A stretch of DNA of 64,000 nucleotides from Planctomycetota bacterium. GTDB taxonomy: Bacteria > Planctomycetota > UBA8742 > UBA2392. Each line of letters begins with the position of its first letter. The first letter of the stretch is position 1. The notes below the pieces were generated by a model that was not told where the DNA came from, made no database searches, and saw only the letters and a list, made by a program, of their open reading frames with translations. The stretch lies in assembly GCA_015075515.1 (NCBI GenBank), contig JABTUE010000003.1:248001-312000 (forward strand), in the 5' to 3' direction. Of the stretch, positions 42,172-52,244 are shown one piece after another. The translations under genes were made by a program, and so were the position numbers.

Positions 42172-43431
42172 ATGCCCGCAAGCCCCCCTCCGCGCACTGT
42201 GGCGATCACCGGCCTTGGCGTGATTGGCGCCACCGGCCGTGGCGTGGCGGCCATGGACGCGGCGCTGGCCGCCGGACGCGACAGTCTGGGGCCGGTGGAC
42301 CTCTGGCCTACCGAACTCGCCGGTGAATGCCCCGTGGGCCAGTACCGCGGTGATCTGGACGCCGACCTTGCCACCGTGCCGGGGGTGGCCGTGAACCGCC
42401 GCAGCCTGCGGCGGCTTACCCGCAGCGACAAGCTGGCGCTGGTCGCCTGCGCCGAGGCCGCGGCCCAGGCCGGCCTGAACCCGGATGAACTGAACCGCGT
42501 TGGCGCCGGCGTGTACGTCGGCCAATCCGTGTGCGGCACACTGGCCAGCGAGGAGCAATACGAGACAGCTTTGGCCAACGCCCGGCGCGGCGTGTATTCG
42601 CGCGCCGGCATGGGCGCCATGTTCACGCACGAGGGCGCCAACACCCAGGATCAGCTTGCCCGTGCGTTGAGGCTGTGCGGGCCGACACTGGGCCTGATGA
42701 CGGCATGCAGCAGCGGCGCCAACGCGATCGGCCTGGCGGCGGCGCGGGTGGCGGCGGGCCAGAGCAACGTGATGCTGGCCGGCGGCGCCGACAGTCTTTC
42801 GCGGATTGCCTTTTACGGTTTCTTCTCGCTGCAGGTGGTCAGCCCCGACGGCCCGCGCCCCTTTGATGCCGAACGCAAGGGCATGAGCGTGGGCGAAGGC
42901 GCGGCCTTTGTGGTGCTGGAGGCACTCGATCATGCCCGCGCGCGCGGAGCAAAACCGCTGGCGCTGGTCACCGGTTACGGTCACAGTTGCGACGCCCACC
43001 ACTTGACCGCCCCGCACCCCGAGGGCGCCGGCGCGATTGCCGCCATGCGCGACGCCTTGGCCCACGCAGGCGTGAACCCCGGCGACATCGGCTATGTCAA
43101 CGCCCACGGCACGGCCACCCTGGACAACGACCGCACCGAGGCCCGGGCCCTGGCGGCCGTGTTCGGCGAAGGGGGCGTGCCGGTCAGCAGCGTAAAGCGC
43201 TTTTTCGGCCACACGCTGGCCGCCGCCGGCGCCGTCGAGGCCGTGGTGTGCACCCGCACGCTGCAGACCGCGACATTGCCCATGAACCTGGGGCTGCGCC
43301 GGGCGCTGCGTGATGCGCGGCTGGATCTGGTCACCGTGCCGCGGCAGGCGCCGGGGTTGAGGCATGTGCTTTCCAACAGTTTCGGGTTTGGCGGCAACAA
43401 CGCCGCGCTTGTGCTCAGCAAACCGGAGTAA
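42172..43431 (+). CDS. Beta-ketoacyl-ACP synthase, FabF-like
   Basis: Condensing enzyme of 419 residues with an intact site: Cys179 (MTACSSGANAIG), His312 (VNAHGTATLDND), Lys342 and His347 (SSVKRFFGHTLAAAG). It is the second complete ketosynthase in the cluster. It follows the ACP gene by 6 bases and is followed after 2 bases by the small GxxExxY-like gene. Having a FabB-like and a FabF-like enzyme plus a third degenerate one suggests division of labour by chain length or a KS-CLF type pair. Confidence 0.92.
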   Translation: MPASPPPRTVAITGLGVIGATGRGVAAMDAALAAGRDSLGPVDLWPTELAGECPVGQYRGDLDADLATVPGVAVNRRSLRRLTRSDKLALVACAEAAAQAGLNPDELNRVGAGVYVGQSVCGTLASEEQYETALANARRGVYSRAGMGAMFTHEGANTQDQLARALRLCGPTLGLMTACSSGANAIGLAAARVAAGQSNVMLAGGADSLSRIAFYGFFSLQVVSPDGPRPFDAERKGMSVGEGAAFVVLEALDHARARGAKPLALVTGYGHSCDAHHLTAPHPEGAGAIAAMRDALAHAGVNPGDIGYVNAHGTATLDNDRTEARALAAVFGEGGVPVSSVKRFFGHTLAAAGAVEAVVCTRTLQTATLPMNLGLRRALRDARLDLVTVPRQAPGLRHVLSNSFGFGGNNAALVLSKPE

Positions 43432-43433
43432 CC

Positions 43434-43844
43434 ATGGACCCGGCACTCGCCCAGCGTCTGCAATGGCTGTATGACACCAGCCTGGCCTGCGCCGAACGCG
43501 TGCAGCACACTCTGGGAGCGGGCATGCCCGTGCCCACCTACCAGGCCTGCCTGAAACTGGAACTGGAGGCAATCCCGCTGGTGGTTCAGCGTGACGTGCC
43601 GGTGCCGCTGGTGTACCGCGGGGTTGAGATCACCGACAGCATCACCGTGCCGCTGGTTGTGGACGGCCGGCTGATCATCAGTTTCGCGCTGGAGCCTGCC
43701 ATGACGCCGGCGCTGGACGCGCGCATGCACGCGCTGCTGCGCGCCACGGGCCTGCCGCTGGGCGTGATTGCCAACTTCGGCGTGCCCAGCATCCGCGCCG
43801 GATGGCGGCGCATCGCCAACCCCAACCCGCGGATGATCGAATAA
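43434..43844 (+). CDS. GxxExxY-family protein lacking nuclease residues
   Basis: Protein of 136 residues. The middle and end match the GxxExxY family of PD-(D/E)XK-like proteins: REVPVPVVYKG in the family reads QRDVPVPLVYRG here, and LKATGLKLGLLINFG reads LLRATGLPLGVIANFG. The residues that would catalyse cleavage are gone: the family-defining Glu is Val33, the Asp before LVV is Pro73, and the ELK motif is Ser83-Phe84-Ala85. It is therefore not expected to be a nuclease. It lies between two ketosynthase-like genes, 2 bases after one and overlapping the next by one base (TAATG), so it belongs to the biosynthetic operon. Its role is unknown. Confidence 0.75.
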   Translation: MDPALAQRLQWLYDTSLACAERVQHTLGAGMPVPTYQACLKLELEAIPLVVQRDVPVPLVYRGVEITDSITVPLVVDGRLIISFALEPAMTPALDARMHALLRATGLPLGVIANFGVPSIRAGWRRIANPNPRMIE

Positions 43845-44962
43845 TGGCGGCACTGGTCACCGGCATCGGCGTGGTCAGCAGTATCGGCGGCAACCCCGCC
43901 GAGTTCCGCGCGGCGTTGCAGCAGGGCAAGTGCGGCTGCGCCCTGCACGAATTCACCTGGCTTGACGGCAAACCGCGCCGCGCACCGGCCTATGTCGCCG
44001 TGACACCCCAGGCCGAAGGCCTGATCGAGCCGCGCAAGCTGCGCCGCATGTTCCGCCTGGCGCGCATGGCCGCCGTGGCCGCGCGTCAGGCCCTGAACAT
44101 GGCCGGCGTGGATCCGGCCGCGCTGGCGCCGCGACGAATCGGCATTGTGTTCGGCACGGCCTTTGGCGCGCTGGAGATCACGCAGAAGTTCATTGACAGC
44201 TGGATGGTCAACGGCCAGCGGCACGCCAGCCCCCTCAACTTCATGAACAGCGTGCACGGCATTCTGGCCAGCCAGATCGCGCTCGATATCGGCGCCACCG
44301 GCGTCAACCTGACCATCTGCCAGCGCGACATCAGTTTCGAGGCCGCACTGGCCCACGGCCTTCAGGCGCTTGAAGCCGGCCGTGTGGACCTGTGTCTGGT
44401 GGGCGGCGCGGACGAACTGACGCCGCTGTTTCATGAAGTCGCCGCACACTCGTTTTACGCCAGCCTGAACCCCGATGACGCCAGCGGCCTGGACCCCCGG
44501 GCTTCGCGCGGCGTACTGGTGCCCGGCGACGGCGCGGCGGTGTGCGTGCTGCAACGCGAGGGCAAGGCACTGGCGCGGCTGGAGGGCGCATCCGTGGGCC
44601 GCCACGACCAGGGCGGAACCGACCTGGCGCTGAACCTTTGGCAGGGACTGGGCCGGCCCGCGCTGGACCTTGTGACGAACAACCGCGACGGCCACCGGCG
44701 CGTCGCGCGCCTGTACGACCGGCGCGAAAAGCTGTTCGCCGCGCCCGCCGTCAGCCACCGCGGAAACTTTGGAACCTGGGCCACGGCTGGCGCGTTGCAG
44801 TTTGCGGCCAACACACTGATGCTGGCCCACGGCGAATATTACGCGCCGCTGGCGCTGGGCCGGCCCATGGCGCGACGCGACGCGCCGCGCGTGATTCTGC
44901 ACGACGCGGCCAGCACCAGCGGCGTGCACGCGGCCTACGTGCTGACGGGCATTGAACCCTGA
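43844..44962 (+). CDS. Ketosynthase-like protein without catalytic histidines
   Basis: Protein of 372 residues with the thiolase-type condensing-enzyme fold: MAALVTGIGVVSSIGG at the start, GIVFGTAFGALE, and VDLCLVGGADELTP. A cysteine is present at the nucleophile position (Cys159, NLTICQRD), but the usual Ser/Gly after it are Gln-Arg. The two active histidines are not found: the NAHGT motif reads VTNNRDG and the GH motif lies in RGNFGTWATAGA. It may act as a chain-length-factor-like partner of the ketosynthase two genes upstream. It is about 40 residues shorter than full ketosynthases. Confidence 0.8.
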   Translation: MAALVTGIGVVSSIGGNPAEFRAALQQGKCGCALHEFTWLDGKPRRAPAYVAVTPQAEGLIEPRKLRRMFRLARMAAVAARQALNMAGVDPAALAPRRIGIVFGTAFGALEITQKFIDSWMVNGQRHASPLNFMNSVHGILASQIALDIGATGVNLTICQRDISFEAALAHGLQALEAGRVDLCLVGGADELTPLFHEVAAHSFYASLNPDDASGLDPRASRGVLVPGDGAAVCVLQREGKALARLEGASVGRHDQGGTDLALNLWQGLGRPALDLVTNNRDGHRRVARLYDRREKLFAAPAVSHRGNFGTWATAGALQFAANTLMLAHGEYYAPLALGRPMARRDAPRVILHDAASTSGVHAAYVLTGIEP

Positions 44963-44999
44963 ACAGGCCGCAATGAGCAACGTGCGCTGCCCGGCCTTC

Positions 45000-45034
45000 C
45001 ATTGTTCCTTGCTCATTGTTCATTGTTCCTTCCT
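45000..45034 (+). repeat. Heptanucleotide tandem repeat, copy C
   Basis: Five 7-base units, CATTGTT-CCTTGCT-CATTGTT-CATTGTT-CCTTCCT, end exactly at the ATG (45035) of the UbiA-type gene. They fill the place of the ribosome-binding site. Confidence 0.8.
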
Positions 45035-46129
45035 ATGTCCGCCGGCTCGTCACTTGCCATCGCCAGAACCTACGCCAGCTTCGTCAAGCTGGCACACACG
45101 GTGTTTGCGCTGCCCTTTGCCTTGGTCGGCATGTCCGCGGCCTATGCCGTGCCCACCACGTTTGTCTACCCGCGCCATGTGCCGGGCATGGGGCCGGGCA
45201 CGACAAGCTTTGACCAGCACATGCAGTTTTCGTGGCTGCTGCTGGCGCTGATCCTGTGCTGCATGGTTGGCGCGCGCACCTTTGCCATGGCGCTCAACCG
45301 CATCATTGACCGGCGGATTGACGCACTGAACCCGCGCACCATGCAGCGCGAGCTTCCGGCCCGACGCATCAGCCTTGGGCAGGCCTGGACCCTGGCACTG
45401 GCGGCCGCCGGTTTGTACTTCGGGGCCTGCTTTACCATCAGCCCCGTGGTGTTCTGGCTCAGCCCGGTTCCGATTCTGTTGATGGCTGTTTATCCCTACA
45501 TGAAGCGGATCTCCGCCCTTTGCCACCTTGTGCTGGGCGCCAGCCTCGGGCTTGCGCCCGTGGGCGCTTGGGTGGCGGTGCGGGCCATGAGCAGCAACAC
45601 CTTCGACAACGGCGAACTGTTCTTTGCCGGCGCCGGCTGGCGCGCCGGCCTGTTCGGGCAAGGCCCGCTGGCCTGGGGTTTGGGCTGGGACGCCGTGGGT
45701 GAGCCTGCGCCCTGGGTGCTGGGCGCGGGCGTGATGTTGTGGGTGGCGGGGTTTGACATCATTTATGCCTTGCAGGACGACGAGTTCGACCGCGCCAACA
45801 GGCTGCATTCGATTCCCGCGGCCGTGGGCCGCAGGGCCGCCCTGTGGATCAGCCGGGCCATGCACCTTGGCGCCGCCGCCTGCTTTTTTGGCTGCATCTG
45901 GCTGTTGACCCACCCCGCGCCCGTGGGCGGCATGGACACGCGCCAGTACACGCAACTGGCGGACTGGGTCTGGGCCGCGCCGTGCGTGATGCTGGCGGGG
46001 CTGGTGTACCAGCACTCACTGGTGAAGCCTGGCGACCTGTCACGGGTCAACATGGCGTTTTTCACGGTCAACGGCGTCATCAGTGTCGCATTCGGTGCCG
46101 CGTTTCTGGCGGCGTGGCTGACGGCCTGA
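45035..46129 (+). CDS. ubiA: UbiA-family prenyltransferase, probably menaquinone (MqnP-type)
   Basis: Integral membrane protein of 364 residues with about nine membrane helices. It has both Asp-rich prenyl-diphosphate motifs of the family: NRIIDRRIDALNPRT and DIIYALQDDEFDR. UbiA-type enzymes attach a polyprenyl chain to an aromatic acid. With the UbiD-family enzyme at 8026 it fits MqnP of the futalosine menaquinone route; its position at the end of a polyketide-like operon leaves open that it prenylates that product instead. It starts directly after heptamer repeats and is 72 bases downstream of the ketosynthase-like gene. It is somewhat longer than typical UbiA (about 290), with an extra loop near 45-65. 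Confidence 0.9.
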   Translation: MSAGSSLAIARTYASFVKLAHTVFALPFALVGMSAAYAVPTTFVYPRHVPGMGPGTTSFDQHMQFSWLLLALILCCMVGARTFAMALNRIIDRRIDALNPRTMQRELPARRISLGQAWTLALAAAGLYFGACFTISPVVFWLSPVPILLMAVYPYMKRISALCHLVLGASLGLAPVGAWVAVRAMSSNTFDNGELFFAGAGWRAGLFGQGPLAWGLGWDAVGEPAPWVLGAGVMLWVAGFDIIYALQDDEFDRANRLHSIPAAVGRRAALWISRAMHLGAAACFFGCIWLLTHPAPVGGMDTRQYTQLADWVWAAPCVMLAGLVYQHSLVKPGDLSRVNMAFFTVNGVISVAFGAAFLAAWLTA

Positions 46130-46194
46130 CACGCGGAGCCAAGCTCATGTTCCCTGAATGCCGTGACTATTCGGCGACATGACAAAAGAATTAT

Positions 46195-46203
46195 GGGGGG
46201 GGG
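46195..46203 (+). repeat. Run of nine G
   Basis: A G9 tract in the AT-richer gap after the UbiA gene, followed by ACAGATTCAGTGACAATTG. Such tracts are prone to slippage. No gene depends on it as far as I can see. Confidence 0.7.
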
Positions 46204-46270
46204 ACAGATTCAGTGACAATTGTATGCTAGTTTCTAAAAGAGAAGTTTGTATATACTTTTGGAGACTAAC

Positions 46271-47119
46271 TTGAAATCACTTGCACTGATTGCACTTGCC
46301 TTGGCGAGCTTCGGGGTGGGCTATATCTCCGGATTCGTGGCATCGAACCAGATCTCGGCTCAAGCCGGCGGCAGGCAACCCTACGCCGACGCGACACTCA
46401 GCCAACCCAGTGGCTGCTGGGCTACCGACAGCCGGCAGTTTGACCAGAACCGCAATCCCATCCTGGATGCCAGCTATCATAGAGACGGCATTGATCCTGA
46501 CCCCCAGAACCCCACCAACGCCACCATGACCCAGGTTCAGTACGGAGCGATTCACTACAACTCCCAGGATTCCGCGTCGGCGGGCGACAGACGGCAGATG
46601 CTTTACGGTACTTTGCACAACGTGCCGCCCGGAGCCAACTATGGATGGCACGTAAACGTGACAATCCAGCATGACCATCTGGCAAAGGTTGTTAACGGCC
46701 CGGGAGTTCCGAACGTTCGCACCTGGTACTGGGCGGTATCCCAGGGAACCGTGGATGCAAGCCTGGAGATCCTTGACACCAACGGGCGACCATTCAATCC
46801 GCAACAATTGGTGACTGGGCGCGATAACCAGTCCGCCCAGCGCAGCAACCCGCAAACTGGCGAAGACTGGGTCAATGGCGTTCAGTACACCTTCAACCAG
46901 TCTCTGCCTGTTTCGGCAGGCGACCACAGGGCCAGGTTTCTTCTTCTAATTTCTTCCTCAGTCGAACTGGTCGCGCGCCGGCCCGAAGTAAGCGTAGGTG
47001 GCAGTTCGCGCGTGACCCTCAAGCCTGGCGGCTGGATCCGGGCCATAGACAATGGTGTATCGCCACCAGCGATACTCCAAAAGGCCGATGGCACCAACGC
47101 CCATTGGGATCTGGAGTAA
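46271..47119 (+). CDS. Exported protein of unknown function
   Basis: Protein of 282 residues with an N-terminal signal or anchor helix (about 3-28, SLALIALALASFGVGYISGF). The mature part is rich in Asn, Gln, Asp and Tyr and contains GWHVNVTIQHDHL, suggesting a beta-sandwich. I place the start at the TTG at 46271, which has GGAG six bases upstream; an earlier in-frame TTG at 46247 lacks one. Codon usage is less GC-biased than in surrounding genes, so recent acquisition is possible. The gene lies 12 bases before the next, similarly exported, protein. I do not recognise a family. Confidence 0.7.
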   Translation: MKSLALIALALASFGVGYISGFVASNQISAQAGGRQPYADATLSQPSGCWATDSRQFDQNRNPILDASYHRDGIDPDPQNPTNATMTQVQYGAIHYNSQDSASAGDRRQMLYGTLHNVPPGANYGWHVNVTIQHDHLAKVVNGPGVPNVRTWYWAVSQGTVDASLEILDTNGRPFNPQQLVTGRDNQSAQRSNPQTGEDWVNGVQYTFNQSLPVSAGDHRARFLLLISSSVELVARRPEVSVGGSSRVTLKPGGWIRAIDNGVSPPAILQKADGTNAHWDLE

Positions 47120-47131
47120 CGGCAGCAAAAC

Positions 47132-50510
<3,379 letters not shown>

Positions 50511-50522
50511 CAGGAGACCGTC

Positions 50523-50897
50523 ATGGCAGGATCACCCCCGCCGGGCCAGAACCCTTACCAGGGCTACCCCCAGCAGCAGCCGCCGCAGGGTTACCCCCCC
50601 CAGGGCGCGTACCCGCAGCAGCCGGTCAACCCGCAGGCGCCCTACGGCGTGCACCCGCGGCTGGGCCTGCCCTATTCCGACAAGCAGAAGCTGGTGGCCG
50701 GGCTGCTTCAGCTTTTTCTGGGCGGTTTCGGCGTGGGCCGGTTCTACACCGGCCACACCGGCATCGCGATCGCGCAGATCGCCGTCACCTGGCTGACCTG
50801 CGGCGTCGGCGCGCTGTGGCCGCTGATTGACGGCATCATCATGCTGACCAACGACGAGTTTCTGGACGCCAACGGCCTGCCGCTGAGGCCGAACTAA
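50523..50897 (+). CDS. TM2-domain membrane protein
   Basis: Protein of 124 residues. The N-terminal third is a Pro/Gln/Tyr/Gly-rich repeat region (PQQQPPQGYPPQG). The rest is a TM2 domain: two membrane helices with KLVAGLLQLFLGGFGVGRFY and GIAIAQIAVTWLTCGVGALWPLIDG. TM2 proteins are small and poorly understood. It lies 12 bases after atpD and 3 bases before atpC, with AGGAG before the ATG, so it is inserted within an ATP synthase operon. A similar Pro/Gln/Tyr-rich N-terminus occurs in the protein after atpC. Confidence 0.87.
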   Translation: MAGSPPPGQNPYQGYPQQQPPQGYPPQGAYPQQPVNPQAPYGVHPRLGLPYSDKQKLVAGLLQLFLGGFGVGRFYTGHTGIAIAQIAVTWLTCGVGALWPLIDGIIMLTNDEFLDANGLPLRPN

Positions 50898-50900
50898 ACC

Positions 50901-51302
50901 ATGAGCAACGCGACACTGCAGGTTGACATCATCAGCCCCGAAAAGCCCGTGTTTGCCGGCACGGCCAAAAGCCTTGTTGCCCGCGCCCATGACGGCGAAG
51001 TGGGCATTCTGCCCGGCCACGCACCGATGGTGACGCGCCTGGGCATCGGCGAGGTGCGTGTTACGACAGACGGAACCACCACACGCTTTGCCATCCGTCA
51101 GGGTTACCTGCAGGTCGCCGACAACAAAGTTGTCGTTCTCAGCGAAGACGCCAAGGCGATTGCCGACCTCAAGGGCGTCAAACCCGAAGACATCGAACGC
51201 CTGCGCAAGGCTCTGGCTGAATCCACCGACGCCGCCGAACGCGCCAAACTGCAGGCTGACCTTGACTGGCTTCTGGCCTGCGACGCCCTGCTGAAGGGCT
51301 GA
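50901..51302 (+). CDS. atpC: ATP synthase F1 subunit epsilon
   Basis: Protein of 133 residues of the rotary stalk that links gamma to the c-ring and can inhibit ATP hydrolysis. It carries the family blocks LQVDIISPEKPVFAG, GEVGILPGHAPMVTRLGIG and FAIRQGYLQVADNKVVVLSE. The C-terminal helical region (about 88-133) is complete. It follows the TM2 gene by 3 bases. Confidence 0.95.
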   Translation: MSNATLQVDIISPEKPVFAGTAKSLVARAHDGEVGILPGHAPMVTRLGIGEVRVTTDGTTTRFAIRQGYLQVADNKVVVLSEDAKAIADLKGVKPEDIERLRKALAESTDAAERAKLQADLDWLLACDALLKG

Positions 51303-51344
51303 GCCCGGCGCGCCAAAAATTCGCCCGCGCCACGGCCTGTTTGC

Positions 51345-51353
51345 TGCTATCCT
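51345..51353 (+). promoter_or_regulatory. Extended -10 element TGCTATCCT
   Basis: TGCTATCCT lies 28 bases before the start of the small membrane protein gene. The same nine bases occur before the sulfur-carrier gene (26220-26228) and, on the minus strand, directly before the gene that starts at 30508. No good -35 box is visible, as expected for extended -10 promoters. Confidence 0.45.
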
Positions 51354-51381
51354 TGCGGCCTTGGCAAACACAGGAGCATTT

Positions 51382-51765
51382 ATGGCCGGGGGCAACCCAT
51401 ACCAGCAACCGCAGGGCTATCCGCAACAACAACCGCAGGGCTATCCGCAGCAGGGCTATCAGCAACCCTACGGCCAGGGCCAGCCCGGCATGCCCGGCGG
51501 CTATCTCAAGCCGCACCGCGGCACGATGCTGATCGTGTTTTCGATCCTGAGCTGGTTCGTCTGCATCATCTTCGGCATCATCGCCTACATCATGTCCGGC
51601 ACGGACATGCAGGAGATGCAGAGCGGCCAGATGGATCCCTCGGGCATGGGCCTGACCAAGGCGGCGCGCCTGATCTCGCTGATTCACTTCATCTTCTTCG
51701 GCGTGATCATGCTGCTGTACGTGGTGCTGTTTGTGGTCATCGGCGCCAGCGGCGGCATGCGCTAA
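51382..51765 (+). CDS. Small membrane protein with Pro/Gln/Tyr-rich N-terminus
   Basis: Protein of 127 residues. Residues about 5-45 are repeats of the type PYQQPQGYPQQQ. Two membrane helices follow (about 52-75 and 98-122) in a DUF4190-like layout. The ATG at 51382 has AGGAG upstream. Its N-terminus resembles that of the TM2 protein on the other side of atpC, suggesting shared targeting or phase-separating behaviour. Its stop overlaps that of the convergent DinB gene by four bases. Function is unknown. Confidence 0.8.
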   Translation: MAGGNPYQQPQGYPQQQPQGYPQQGYQQPYGQGQPGMPGGYLKPHRGTMLIVFSILSWFVCIIFGIIAYIMSGTDMQEMQSGQMDPSGMGLTKAARLISLIHFIFFGVIMLLYVVLFVVIGASGGMR

Positions 51766-52244
51766 CGCCGGGCCGCCGCGACAATACGGCCGATCTGTTT
51801 GATGTGGGCCTCAATGTGAAAGGCCATGAATGCCGCCAGATCGGCCGCCGTCACGTCGTGGCCCTGGCTGTGGCGGCCTTTGCGTTTCAGGTCGGCGACC
51901 GAGAGTTTCTCGATCAACGCGGTGTTGAGCGCGCTGGTGGCGGCCAGAGAATCCAGTGCCAGCGCCAGATCCAGCCGTGAACGCCGAAACAGCGCCACGC
52001 CGGCCTGGGTATCCACACCAGCCAGTTCGGGGTGGTTCTCGCCCAGGATACGCCGCAACCGCAGGCCCAGCATCTGGTCAATCTCGGCCACGTGAAAGGC
52101 CACGTCGCGGGCGGACCACTTGTCAGGCCTTTCCTGCCAGTCCACAAGTTCGGCGGGCAGGGTCTTGATCGCCTCGGTGAACGCCTCCACGGCCGCCAGA
52201 TAGCGTTCGGCCAGAAGGTCAGGGCTCAGCGGAGCTTCACTCAT
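51762..52244 (-). CDS. DinB-like protein
   Basis: Protein of 160 residues with a four-helix DinB/YfiT-type fold. Candidate metal-binding histidines are in ARDVAFHVAEIDQM and FMAFHIEAHIKQIG. DinB-like proteins are often thiol-dependent transferases or hydrolases of unknown substrate. The ATG at 52244 overlaps the stop codon of the RND exporter gene (ATGA), so it is translated with the exporter. It may modify or detoxify a compound the pump exports; that is inference. Confidence 0.85.
   Translation of the reverse strand: MSEAPLSPDLLAERYLAAVEAFTEAIKTLPAELVDWQERPDKWSARDVAFHVAEIDQMLGLRLRRILGENHPELAGVDTQAGVALFRRSRLDLALALDSLAATSALNTALIEKLSVADLKRKGRHSQGHDVTAADLAAFMAFHIEAHIKQIGRIVAAARR

Noticed and set aside
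43434..43844. 3-hydroxyacyl-ACP dehydratase in the biosynthetic cluster
   Set aside because: The position and size fit, but there is no hotdog-fold motif. The conserved blocks match the GxxExxY family instead.
38343..46129. A complete ladderane or aryl-polyene gene cluster
   Set aside because: The radical-SAM enzymes, dehydratases, ammonia-lyase, ligase and exporter that define those loci are not present. Only the combination of ketosynthases, ACP, reductase and CrtI-like enzyme is shared.
46130..46270. Insertion-sequence remnant near the G9 tract
   Set aside because: No transposase fragment, terminal inverted repeats or target-site duplication could be seen; only the odd composition and the G-run remain.
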